A stretch of DNA of 64,000 nucleotides. Origin: Pseudomonas gregormendelii. GTDB lineage: Bacteria; Pseudomonadota; Gammaproteobacteria; Pseudomonadales; Pseudomonadaceae. Shown one piece after another: positions 53,117 through 61,528 of the stretch. Position 1 is the first letter of the stretch. Each line of letters starts with the position of its first letter. Made by a program: the position numbers and the translations under genes. The stretch is from the NCBI RefSeq assembly GCF_017114825.1, contig NZ_JADEVO010000001.1:62001-126000 (forward strand). The letters run 5' to 3'. The notes below the pieces were generated by a model, which saw only the letters and a list, made by a program, of their open reading frames with translations, did not search any database and was not told the origin of the DNA.

Positions 53117-53783
53117 TACGGCTCTCCAGCACGTAGCCCATGCCGCGAATGGTGTGCAGCAATTTCTCGTCGAAAGGCCCGTCGAGTTTGGCGCGCAGAC
53201 GCTTGATCGCGACCTCGACGACGTTCGCATCGCTGTCGAAATTAATGTCCCAGACCATCTCGGCGATCGCGGTCTTCGAGAGAATTTCACCTTGGCGACG
53301 GGCCAGTACGCTCAGCAGCGAGAACTCCTTGGCGGTCAGGTCCAGGCGGGTTCCGGCACGGGTCGCCTTGCGGCTGATCAGGTCGATCCACAAGTCGGCG
53401 ATGCTCACCTGCACGGGTTCATGTCCGCCACTGCGGCGGGTCAGCGCTTGCAGGCGCGCGACCAGTTCGAGGAAGGAGAACGGCTTGCCCAGGTAGTCGT
53501 CGGCACCATCGCGCAAGCCCTTGATGCGGTCTTCGACTCGCTCGCGGGCGGTCAGCATGATCACCGGGGTTTGCTTGCGCGCACGCAGCGCCCGCAGGAC
53601 GCCAAAGCCGTCGAGGCCCGGCAGCATGACGTCGAGGACGATTACCGCATAGTCACTTTCCAGCGCCATGTGCAGGCCTTCCACGCCGTCGCGCGCTAGG
53701 TCCACGGTGTAGCCTTGTTCCGTCAGGCCGCGGTGCAGGTAGTCTGCGGTTTTTTCTTCGTCTTCGATAATCAGGACGCGCAT
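53106..53783 (-). CDS. OmpR-family response regulator (heavy-metal type, CopR/CzcR-like)
   Basis: The 225-residue protein has a receiver domain with phospho-acceptor Asp51 (VIVLDVMLPGLDGF) and conserved Lys in DYLGKPF, and a C-terminal winged helix (LTAKEFSLLSVLARRQGEILSKTAI in parts, RLRAKLDGPF). It is 9 bases downstream of the RND gene, so it probably controls its own operon. Confidence 0.93.
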   Translation of the reverse strand: MRVLIIEDEEKTADYLHRGLTEQGYTVDLARDGVEGLHMALESDYAVIVLDVMLPGLDGFGVLRALRARKQTPVIMLTARERVEDRIKGLRDGADDYLGKPFSFLELVARLQALTRRSGGHEPVQVSIADLWIDLISRKATRAGTRLDLTAKEFSLLSVLARRQGEILSKTAIAEMVWDINFDSDANVVEVAIKRLRAKLDGPFDEKLLHTIRGMGYVLESRSVQ

Positions 53784-53792
53784 GACCCCGCC

Positions 53793-56700
53793 TCAGTCTG
53801 TGGTCGCCAGCGCCGCTACCGGGGCTGGTTCAGGTCGATGGAATAGCCGCTCCAGCCACAAGTATATGACCGGCGTGGTGAACAGCGTCAGCGCCTGGCT
53901 CACCAGCAGGCCACCGACCACCGCAATCCCCAGTGGCTGGCGCAGTTCGGCGCCGGTGCCGTAGCCGAGCATCAACGGCAAGGCGCCCAGCAGTGCGGCG
54001 AGGGTGGTCATGATGATCGGCCGGAACCGCGTGATACAGGCTTCATAGATGGCTTCTTGCGGTGTCAGGCCACGGTTGCGCTGGGCATCGAGGGCAAAAT
54101 CAATCATCAGGATACCGTTTTTCTTCACGATGCCGATCAGCAGTACCAGGCCGATCAGCGCCATGATCGAAAAGTCCTGCCCGCAGATCCACAGCATGAT
54201 CACGGCCCCGAGCCCCGCCGATGGCAGCGTCGAGATAATGGTCAGCGGGTGGACAAAGCTCTCGTAGAGCACGCCGAGGATGATGTACACGGCCACCAGC
54301 GCCGCCAGGATCAGCCACGGCTGGCTGGCCAGCGAACTCTGGAAGGCCTGGGCTGCGCCCTGGAAATTACCGCTCATGGCGGCAGGCATGCCGATCTCGG
54401 CCTTGGCCTGGTTGAGCATGATCACTGCATCGCCCAAGGCCACGCCGGGGGCCAGGTTGAATGACAGGTTGGCGGCCGGGAACATGCCATCGTGGGCAAT
54501 GGACAGCGGGCCCACCGTTGGCGCATCGAATCGGGCGAGGGCCGAAAGGGGCACCATTTCCCCGCTCAATGGCGAGCGCAGATAGAAATAGTTGAGGCTT
54601 TCTGCTTTGCCGCGTTGCCGGGTGTCCAGCTCCAGAATGACGTTGTACTGGTTGATCTGGGTCTGAAATTCGTTGATCTGGCGCTGGCCGAAGGCGTCGT
54701 ACAGCGCTTCGTCGACATCGCTTGCGGTCAGGCCGAAACGCGCGGCGGCGCTGCGGTCGATGCTGATGTGGGTGATGCTGCCGCCCAGTTGCAGGTCGTT
54801 GGAGATGTCGCGGAACGCCGGATTGCTGCGCAGCTTGTCGGTCAGGCGCTGGGTCCAGGTGCTGAGCGTCGCGCCGTCGTTGCTCTTGAGCACGTATTGA
54901 TACTGCGCGCGGCTCGGGCCGGAGCTCAGGTTGATGTCCTGGCCGGCACGCAGGTACAGCACGATGCCGGGGACTTTCATCAATTGCGGACGAATCCGGT
55001 CGATGAACTCGCTGGCCGAGACATCACGGTCGCCGCGTTTTTTCAGGGATATCCAGAACCGGCCGTTGGCGATGGTCTGGTTGCTGCCCGACACGCCGAC
55101 CGAATGGGAGAACACCTGCACGGCCGGGTCGGCGGCGACTATCTCGGCCATGGCCAGGTGTTTTTTCACCATGTCACCGTAGGAAATATCCGCAGCGGCT
55201 TCGGTGGTGCCCAGGACGAACCCGGTGTCCTGCACCGGAAAGAAACCCTTGGGAATGAATATGTAGCCGGCAATGGCCAGGCCCAACGAAACGCCGAACA
55301 CCCCGATCATCAGCTTCTGGTGCGCCAGGGCACGACGCAAGCCTTTTTCGTACCACCCCAGCAGGCGTTCGCCGAACCCCGGCTTGCGGTTGGCATGATG
55401 CACCGGCGCACGCATGAACAGCGCGGCCAGGGTCGGCGCGAGGGTCAGCGACACTACGACCGAAATCATGATGGTAGCGGTGGCGGTCAGGGCGAACTCC
55501 TTGAACAGCCGCCCGACCACGCCGCCCATGAACAGCAGCGGGATGAACGCCGCCACCAGCGAGAAGCTGATCGAGACCACGGTGAAACCGATCTCGCCCG
55601 CACCTTTGATCGCCGCCTCGCGCATGCCATCGCCGGCCTCCAGGTGACGGTGGATGTTCTCCACCACCACAATCGCATCGTCGACCACAAACCCCACGGC
55701 CACCACGATGGCAACCAGGGTCAGGTTATTCAGGCTGAAGCCCATGATGTACATCAGGGCGAAACTGGCGACCAGCGAAACCCCCAGAACCGCCGAGACG
55801 ATCAGCGTTGCGGAGAGCTGGCGCAGGAACAGCGCCATGACCGCGACGACCAGGGCGATTGCGATCAGCAGGGTAATTTCCACCTCGTGCAGCGACGCAC
55901 GGATGGTCTGCGTGCGGTCGATCAGCACCTTGACCTGGACCGAGGCCGGCAACATGGCCTCCAGGCCGGGCAACGCGGCCTGGATGCGGTCGACTGTTTC
56001 GACAATGTTGGCCCCCGGCTGGCGCGAGATCACCAGGTTCACCCCGGGTTGATCACCGGCCCAGGCTTGCACGTAGGCATCTTCCGAACCGTTGACGACT
56101 TTGGCCACGTCCTTGAGATGAACCGGGGCACCGTCCTTGTAGGAAACAATGAGTTGGCCGTATTCCTCGGGGTGGAACAACTGATCGTTGGTTGACAGGG
56201 TCGAGATGCTTGATTCACCGTACAGCGCACCTTTGGCCAGGTTGAGGCTGGTCTGCTGAATGGCCACGCGGATGTCGGCCAGGGTCAGGCCGATCGCTGC
56301 GAGCTTGTCTGCGGAAGCCTGGACGCGGATGGCCGGACGCTGCTGACCGGTAATATTGATTTGGCCTACGCCGTCGATCTGACTGATCTGCCGCGCCAGC
56401 AGGGTTTCCACCAGATCGCTGAGTTCCGGGCCGGGCAGCAGGGTCGAATTGATGCTGAGGATCAGCACCGGGCTGTCGGCCGGGTTGACCTTGCGCCAGG
56501 TTGGCAGGTTAGGCATGTCCTTGGGCAGTTTGCCTGAGGCCGTGTTGATCGCCGCCTGCACTTCCTGGGCGGCGGTGTCGATGCTTTTGTCGAGGGTGAA
56601 CTGCAGGGTCAGGTTGGTCGAGCCCAGGGCGCTGCTCGAGGTCATCTGGGTCACGCCGGGGATGGCGCTGAATTGCACTTCAAGCGGCGTGGCCACCGAT

Positions 56701-56894
56701 GAAGCCATGGTTTCCGGGCTGGCCCCGGGCAATTGCGCAGCCACCTGGATGGTGGGGAATTCGGCTTCCGGCAGGGGTGCGATCGGCAATTTCGGGAACG
56801 CGATCACCCCGAGCAGCACCAGGGCGAACGTCAGCAGGATCGTCGCGACCGGATGATCGATGCACCAGGCGGAAACCGAACCGCGGCCTTTCAT
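53793..56894 (-). CDS. RND efflux pump inner-membrane subunit (MdtC-like)
   Basis: The 1033-residue protein has twelve membrane helices with two large periplasmic loops. TM4 shows the paired Asp of the proton relay in VGFVVDDAIVVVENIHRHLE, and GAEIGFTVV-type and LLIGIVKKNGILMIDFAL segments are typical. The start SAWCIDHPVATILLTFAL and length fit the MdtB/MdtC/MuxB branch of multidrug pumps rather than metal CusA/CzcA pumps. It has only one pump subunit, unlike MdtBC. Four-base overlap with the adaptor gene upstream. Confidence 0.93.
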   Translation of the reverse strand: MKGRGSVSAWCIDHPVATILLTFALVLLGVIAFPKLPIAPLPEAEFPTIQVAAQLPGASPETMASSVATPLEVQFSAIPGVTQMTSSSALGSTNLTLQFTLDKSIDTAAQEVQAAINTASGKLPKDMPNLPTWRKVNPADSPVLILSINSTLLPGPELSDLVETLLARQISQIDGVGQINITGQQRPAIRVQASADKLAAIGLTLADIRVAIQQTSLNLAKGALYGESSISTLSTNDQLFHPEEYGQLIVSYKDGAPVHLKDVAKVVNGSEDAYVQAWAGDQPGVNLVISRQPGANIVETVDRIQAALPGLEAMLPASVQVKVLIDRTQTIRASLHEVEITLLIAIALVVAVMALFLRQLSATLIVSAVLGVSLVASFALMYIMGFSLNNLTLVAIVVAVGFVVDDAIVVVENIHRHLEAGDGMREAAIKGAGEIGFTVVSISFSLVAAFIPLLFMGGVVGRLFKEFALTATATIMISVVVSLTLAPTLAALFMRAPVHHANRKPGFGERLLGWYEKGLRRALAHQKLMIGVFGVSLGLAIAGYIFIPKGFFPVQDTGFVLGTTEAAADISYGDMVKKHLAMAEIVAADPAVQVFSHSVGVSGSNQTIANGRFWISLKKRGDRDVSASEFIDRIRPQLMKVPGIVLYLRAGQDINLSSGPSRAQYQYVLKSNDGATLSTWTQRLTDKLRSNPAFRDISNDLQLGGSITHISIDRSAAARFGLTASDVDEALYDAFGQRQINEFQTQINQYNVILELDTRQRGKAESLNYFYLRSPLSGEMVPLSALARFDAPTVGPLSIAHDGMFPAANLSFNLAPGVALGDAVIMLNQAKAEIGMPAAMSGNFQGAAQAFQSSLASQPWLILAALVAVYIILGVLYESFVHPLTIISTLPSAGLGAVIMLWICGQDFSIMALIGLVLLIGIVKKNGILMIDFALDAQRNRGLTPQEAIYEACITRFRPIIMTTLAALLGALPLMLGYGTGAELRQPLGIAVVGGLLVSQALTLFTTPVIYLWLERLFHRPEPAPVAALATTD

Positions 56895-58051
56895 GACTTG
56901 GGCTCCGACTGCACGACCTGCGGCGGCTCGGTCAGCACCTGCACCGTGGAGCCGGGCTTGAGCCGGGATTGACCGTCACTGACCAGTACATCGCCGGGCT
57001 TCACGCCCTTGATAATGTCCTGCCCGCTGCCTTGATACACCATCTGCACAGGGACGATTTCAACCTTGTCACCCTTGACCCGGTAGACGAAATGTTGATC
57101 AAGCCCGCGCTGTACGACCGTGGGTGGAACCACCAGCGCGGCTTTATCCAGGGCTGTCTGAATTTTTACCGTCACCAGCAGGCCGGGCCAGAGTTTTTGC
57201 CCGGGATTGTTGAATTCGGCCTTGGCGCGGATGGTCCCGGTGTTCGCATTGATCTGGTTGTCGATCAGCGTCAGATGCCCCTCGCCCAGCAGGTTGCCGG
57301 TCTCGCCGTCGGTGTCGGCACCGATGTAGGCTGATACCTGCGCATGCTCGGGGTCGTTGATCAGGCCTTGCAGGGTCGGCAGCATTTGCTGGGGCAGGGA
57401 AAACTCCACGGCAATCGGGTCGATCTGGGTCACCGTGAATAGCCCCTGCGTATCGGTCATGCGCAGGACATTGCCTTCGTCTACCGTGCGAATACCCACT
57501 CGCCCGGTGACCGGGGAGCGAATCTGCGTGTAGGAAAGTTGTACTTGCGCCGCATCGATCGAGGCCTGGTTACCTTGGGCCGTGGCCTTGAGCTGGTTGA
57601 CCAGCGCCTGCTGCTGATCATAGGTCTGCTTCGACACGCCATCGTCGACGCTGAGCAATTTGTAGCGCTTGAGGTTGACCAGTGCCACCTGCAACTGCGC
57701 CTGGCTTTCACCCAATTGCGCGCGGGCCTGATCAAGGTTGGCGCGAATCGTGCGGTCATCGATGGTGGCGAGCAGGTCGCCTGCTTTCACCAATTGTCCT
57801 TCCTTGACCAGCAATTTGGTGAGCACACCATCGATCTGCGGACGCACCACCACACTGTGCAGGGACAGCACTGAACCAATGCCGCTGACAAAGCGCGGAA
57901 CATCTTTTTCAGCGACGTTCACTACGCGCACGGGAATGGCGTTCGGCGTGGCCAGTTTCGCCGTGGCTGGCTTGCTCAGGTACCAGATGCCCAGCGCAAT
58001 CAGCGCGATCAGAAGGGTGGCGAGCAGGGCGGTCTTTTTCTGGATTCGCAT
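56891..58051 (-). CDS. RND efflux periplasmic adaptor (MdtA-like)
   Basis: The 386-residue membrane-fusion protein has an N-terminal anchor (about 8-26), a lipoyl half motif (VVRPQIDGVLTKLLVKEGQ), a coiled-coil hairpin (about 100-165), a second lipoyl half (SPVTGRVGIRTVDEGN) and beta-barrel domains (LWPGLLVTVKIQ). It links the RND pump to an outer-membrane channel. It is the first gene of the operon; no channel gene is present, so TolC/OprM must be supplied elsewhere. Confidence 0.92.
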   Translation of the reverse strand: MRIQKKTALLATLLIALIALGIWYLSKPATAKLATPNAIPVRVVNVAEKDVPRFVSGIGSVLSLHSVVVRPQIDGVLTKLLVKEGQLVKAGDLLATIDDRTIRANLDQARAQLGESQAQLQVALVNLKRYKLLSVDDGVSKQTYDQQQALVNQLKATAQGNQASIDAAQVQLSYTQIRSPVTGRVGIRTVDEGNVLRMTDTQGLFTVTQIDPIAVEFSLPQQMLPTLQGLINDPEHAQVSAYIGADTDGETGNLLGEGHLTLIDNQINANTGTIRAKAEFNNPGQKLWPGLLVTVKIQTALDKAALVVPPTVVQRGLDQHFVYRVKGDKVEIVPVQMVYQGSGQDIIKGVKPGDVLVSDGQSRLKPGSTVQVLTEPPQVVQSEPKS

Positions 58052-58140
58052 GCGAGTGGGGCGCCGGGCAGAAGATCGAAATGGGAGGGAGATTTATACC
58101 TCCCTTATAGCCCTGTTACACCGTCAGCAAAGTGACTGCC

Positions 58141-58160
58141 AACTGACAGCGCTGTCAGTT
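58141..58160. promoter_or_regulatory. 20-bp perfect palindrome upstream of the RND operon
   Basis: AACTGACAGCGCTGTCAGTT is its own reverse complement and lies 90 bases upstream of the adaptor start. A second dyad GTCA-N6-TGAC is at 58123-58136, and on the minus strand TTGCTG (58130-58125) and TATAAG (58109-58104) form a possible promoter with a 15-base spacer. A response-regulator operator is likely; CTGACA half-sites are reported for CopR-type regulators. Confidence 0.6.
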
Positions 58161-58340
58161 TGGCTGCCAAGGCTGTAAGAGGCACCGTCACCTACCCGTA
58201 GGCAGCGGTTGTCAGCAGGCGTTGAAAATTCTTGCAGTGCCGACCGAAGGTGCGCGTGCGTGGGTCGGCCGGGCAGGTATACTGCCGCCTTTCGCGGCTC
58301 GCTGACCGGGCCCGACTCTTTTGCATCACCCGGAGCTTTC

Positions 58341-58598
58341 ATGACTTCCCCGACACAACCGCCGGTTGCCGACGCTTCGAGCGACGCCTCGGCAGACTTG
58401 CCAGACAGCGTCGACTCCAACGCAGACAGCGAAACCAAAACTGCAATCCCGGCCTTCAAGTTCCCGTTCAAGCCAGGTGAGCTCGCTGCGACAAAAAACG
58501 CCAGCCAGCCCTGGTACAAGAATGGCGCGAAGAATGGCCACACCAAGACCCCAGGCGCTGCGCCTCCGGGTACCCGTCGTTCGATGGGTAAGCGCTAG
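58341..58598 (+). CDS. hypothetical 85-residue protein
   Basis: Starts at ATG 58341 with a GGAG site 6 bases upstream. It is low in complexity: an acidic Ser/Asp/Ala-rich first half and a Pro/Lys/Gly-rich second half with aromatic patch FKFPFKPGE and QPWYKNG, ending in GTRRSMGKR. No signal peptide or membrane helix. Probably disordered, function unknown. Divergent from the adaptor gene. Confidence 0.65.
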   Translation: MTSPTQPPVADASSDASADLPDSVDSNADSETKTAIPAFKFPFKPGELAATKNASQPWYKNGAKNGHTKTPGAAPPGTRRSMGKR

Positions 58599-58628
58599 GT
58601 TTCTGGATAATTGCTGATGGGTGCACTG

Positions 58629-58656
58629 CCATCGCGAGCAGGCTCGTTCCCACAGG
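58629..58656. repeat. single REP (ATCGCGAGCAGGCTC class)
   Basis: ATCGCGAGCAGGCTCGTTCCCACAGG follows the 85-residue gene and precedes the YkgJ-like gene; part of a diverged partner (GGCTTGGCCGCGAT) ends near 58674. Confidence 0.65.
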
Positions 58657-58685
58657 GGCGGGCTTGGCCGCGATAGGTGTTCAGA

Positions 58686-59435
58686 TCAGGCCGACCGCAA
58701 CGAAATAAACGCATAGTTTTGCGCTGCCTCGCTGGTCACCTCGGCACCGGCGGCTTGCACCTGGCCGGCGATGTCGTCGCCTGACACATGGAACAGCCAC
58801 TCACTGGCCCATTCCGGCAGCGTCTGGCCGGCCAGCTCATCGAAGATCGTGGCAAATTCCGCCATATCCGGCAGGTACGCGGTGAACCCGTCGCCCTTCA
58901 ACGCCGTGGTGCGAATGCCCAATAGCGCGCACATCGCATCCTTGACCAGCACGTCGTCGCGGTCCGCCTGGCGGGAGCGCTGGATCAGCTCGGCCAGTGG
59001 CTGATCTACCAGGGTGCCGCCGACGATCAGGTTCGGGCCGCTTTCCCACGATTGTGGCGGGCATTCCTTCACCGCGATGTCGAGCGGAATGTGCGGATTG
59101 ATCTCCATGGGGTAGATGCGGCAGACCAACGGGCGGCGGTCATAGATGCGACACAGGTTGTCTTCGTCAAGATTCCGGCAGCGACCCTGGTTGTAGGCGG
59201 CAAAGGTAATGGCCACGAAGGCCTCGGTTTCGCCGCTGCTGACCTGCACCGAGCGACGCTCGGCATGTTCGCGTTGCTGCACTGGCAGGCCCAGGCCATT
59301 AGCGAGAAAACCCTCGACCAGCACGATCACCTGACCGCCGTCAGCGGCCCACATGCGGGCTTCATCCAGGGTCAGGGGGACATGGTGATCGGTGCAGCAT
59401 TTGCCACAACCTACGCAGGAAAACGTCGTATTCAT
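58686..59435 (-). CDS. YkgJ-family cysteine cluster protein
   Basis: The 249-residue protein has an N-terminal Cys cluster CVGCGKCCTDHH and a second cluster with CRNLDEDNLCRIY and RPLVCRIYP, together able to bind a zinc ion or an Fe-S cluster. This is the YkgJ/UPF0153 pattern, of unknown function. The C-terminal 120 residues have no recognisable motif. No membrane segment is seen. Confidence 0.85.
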   Translation of the reverse strand: MNTTFSCVGCGKCCTDHHVPLTLDEARMWAADGGQVIVLVEGFLANGLGLPVQQREHAERRSVQVSSGETEAFVAITFAAYNQGRCRNLDEDNLCRIYDRRPLVCRIYPMEINPHIPLDIAVKECPPQSWESGPNLIVGGTLVDQPLAELIQRSRQADRDDVLVKDAMCALLGIRTTALKGDGFTAYLPDMAEFATIFDELAGQTLPEWASEWLFHVSGDDIAGQVQAAGAEVTSEAAQNYAFISLRSA

Positions 59436-59519
59436 TGAGCAGTCAGTCGCATCCGAAGGCAGTCAAGCGGTGACGGAAAATCACCACGCAGGCCTGCCTG
59501 GAAGCAAGTTATGCGCCAT

Positions 59520-59846
59520 TCACCGGTTTTTGGCCGGCGGGCGGATGGAATCCCACTCGGTGACATAGGCTGTTTTGCTTTTCTTGTTGTAGAGGCACAG
59601 CTCGGTGCCTTGCTGGCCTTTCATGTGTTTTTGCGGGTACTGGCCTTGCAGCAGCAGTGCGGTGTACTCGACCCGGTCATCGAATTGAGCGGCGTTGCCA
59701 ACCGGTTTGGCGTTCTTCAGGCCGCTCGCCTTGGTGCAACTGGTGAGCACAGCCTTGTCGAAGGCGGCCCAGGCGTCGGAGCTGGAAGCCTGGGCCTGAG
59801 TGGCGAGGGCGCCGAGGCAGATGAAGGTCAGGGTGATTGCTTTCAT
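59520..59846 (-). CDS. small secreted hypothetical protein
   Basis: The 108-residue protein has a signal peptide (MKAITLTFICLGALATQAQA). The mature part has two cysteines (in LTSCTKASGLK and TELCLYNKKSK) that could form one disulfide, and a YTALLLQGQYPQKHMKG segment. I do not recognise the family. Confidence 0.75.
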   Translation of the reverse strand: MKAITLTFICLGALATQAQASSSDAWAAFDKAVLTSCTKASGLKNAKPVGNAAQFDDRVEYTALLLQGQYPQKHMKGQQGTELCLYNKKSKTAYVTEWDSIRPPAKNR

Positions 59847-59920
59847 GGGTTCCGGGATCCTGGGGCATGGGTTGTCCGAAGTTGGAGTATGCCTCCACAG
59901 GATAAGTTTGCCCGACCGCC

Positions 59921-59996
59921 AAAAGATCGCAGCCTTCGGCAGCTCCTACAGGGTCGACCGCGTTCGTCTGCAGGAGCTGCCGCAGGCTGCGATCCT
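59921..59996. repeat. palindromic repeat of the GGCTGCGATC class
   Basis: GATCGCAGCCTTCGGCAGCT (59925 on) and AGCTGCCGCAGGCTGCGATC (to 59994) are 23-base inverted arms with one mismatch. Related to 26107-26195. Confidence 0.85.
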
Positions 59997-60003
59997 GGCG
60001 ATA

Positions 60004-60486
60004 TCAGGCAGGTACCGGTTCGCGCCGAACCACATACATCCCGACATGCTCATACAACCGCTGCGCCCTCAGGTTGTCTTCCAGCACCTTCAAATCGACA
60101 AATCCTTCGCGCCGACACTGGAATATGTTGAAAGCATGGAGCAGCAGTGCCTGGCCTAAACCTCGGCCTTGGGCCCGCGGATGCACCACCAGGTTTTTGA
60201 TGTAGGCACTCGTCCAGCACTGGCAGACACCCACAATCCCTTCATCGTCCAGCGCGATGAAGCACAGGGACGGGTCGTACTCGGGATCGGTTTCAAAACG
60301 CCTTTGCCAGGTATCCAGGGCCGGCACGCGACCGCCACCGTGCAGATAACCCTGTTCCATCAAACGATGAACGGCTTCAGCCAGGTCCGGGCGGTACTCG
60401 CAGAGGACAATACCCTGCGGCCAAGTGATCGCAGGCACCGCTTCAGCGAGGTCGCGCCGCAGCAGAAAACAGAAATCCTTGCTCAC
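60004..60486 (-). CDS. GNAT-family N-acetyltransferase
   Basis: The 160-residue protein has the GNAT acetyl-CoA loop VVHPRAQGRGLGQALL (Q/RxxGxG/A) preceded by the strand IVGVCQCWTSAYIKNL, with a final VYEHVGM-like segment (LYEHVGMYVV). The acceptor substrate is unknown. It starts 3 bases after the cheV stop, so the two are very probably co-transcribed. Confidence 0.88.
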   Translation of the reverse strand: MSKDFCFLLRRDLAEAVPAITWPQGIVLCEYRPDLAEAVHRLMEQGYLHGGGRVPALDTWQRRFETDPEYDPSLCFIALDDEGIVGVCQCWTSAYIKNLVVHPRAQGRGLGQALLLHAFNIFQCRREGFVDLKVLEDNLRAQRLYEHVGMYVVRREPVPA

Positions 60487-60489
60487 ACC

Positions 60490-61392
60490 TCAATGACCTT
60501 GTTCTGCAACGGTCTTGGCGGCTTCGATCAGGCACTTGGTCAGTTCCGGCGAGGAGAACTTGGTCAACACGGCGTTGGCGCCGGCAAGACGAGCCTTTTC
60601 GCTGTTCATCGCACTGTCCAGAGACGTGTGGAGCAACACATAGAGGTGGGAGAAATCCGGGGTTTCACGCAAGGTCCGGGTGAAGGCATAGCCGTCCATC
60701 TCCGACATTTCTATGTCTGAAACGATCAGGTTGATCTGCTGTTCGGTGCCTTGCAAGTCCAGCAGGCAATCGATGGCCTCCTTGGCGCTGCGGGCAGTGT
60801 GGCACTGCAGGCCGAGGTTGCGCAGGGTGTGCACCGATTGCTGCAATGCGGTCTGGCTGTCATCGACCACCAGGATCCGGGCGTTGCCGAGTATGTCGGC
60901 GTCTTCCATGCTGAGTTCGGTCGGTGCCGATTCGATCTGGGCCGGGGCAATGCCGTGGATGACCTTTTCGATATCCAGCACCTGCACCAGCGTGCCATCG
61001 ACCGAGGTGACCCCGGTGATGTACGAGCGCGAGCCGCCAGAGCCGTAGGGCGGTGGGCGGATATCGGTGGTCAGGCAGTGGACGATCTTGCTCACTGCCT
61101 GCACGTGCAGGCCCTGTTTGGAGCGGCTGACATCGGTGACGATCAGGCAGCCACCGTTGGGGTCTTCCAGCGGTCGTTCGCCAATGGCACGGCTGAGGTC
61201 AATCACCGACAACGACATTCCGCGCAGGCTGGCGATGCCTTTGACGTGGGGGTGTGACTCCGGCATTTTGGTCAGCGGCGGGCAGGGGATGATTTCACTG
61301 ACTTTCAGCAGGTTAATCGCCATCAGCTTGCCGCTGCGCAAGGTAAATAGCAGAAGCGAGAGTGAGTCTGCGCGGGCTTTGGTGGAGGACAT
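60490..61392 (-). CDS. cheV: chemotaxis coupling protein CheV
   Basis: The 300-residue protein joins a CheW domain (about 10-150) to a receiver domain (about 170-295) with phospho-acceptor Asp226 (LIVSDIEMSEMDG). CheV couples chemoreceptors to CheA, and the receiver probably tunes adaptation. ATG 61392 has AAGG upstream. It stands alone, away from any che operon. Confidence 0.93.
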   Translation of the reverse strand: MSSTKARADSLSLLLFTLRSGKLMAINLLKVSEIIPCPPLTKMPESHPHVKGIASLRGMSLSVIDLSRAIGERPLEDPNGGCLIVTDVSRSKQGLHVQAVSKIVHCLTTDIRPPPYGSGGSRSYITGVTSVDGTLVQVLDIEKVIHGIAPAQIESAPTELSMEDADILGNARILVVDDSQTALQQSVHTLRNLGLQCHTARSAKEAIDCLLDLQGTEQQINLIVSDIEMSEMDGYAFTRTLRETPDFSHLYVLLHTSLDSAMNSEKARLAGANAVLTKFSSPELTKCLIEAAKTVAEQGH

Positions 61393-61528
61393 AAAAACCT
61401 TCTGTGGAGAAAGGTGATGGGCGGGCCGGGGACCGCCAACAACTATCGATGCCGGGTTATCGACTTGTCGGGGGCAGGCTTTAGCCTTCAATCGATGTTC
61501 GATGGATCAAAAGATCGAACGAGCTCTG

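Noticed and set aside
61497..61520. GTTCGAT/ATCGAAC inverted repeat as a norR terminator
   Set aside because: The stem is short and no T-run follows on the minus strand.
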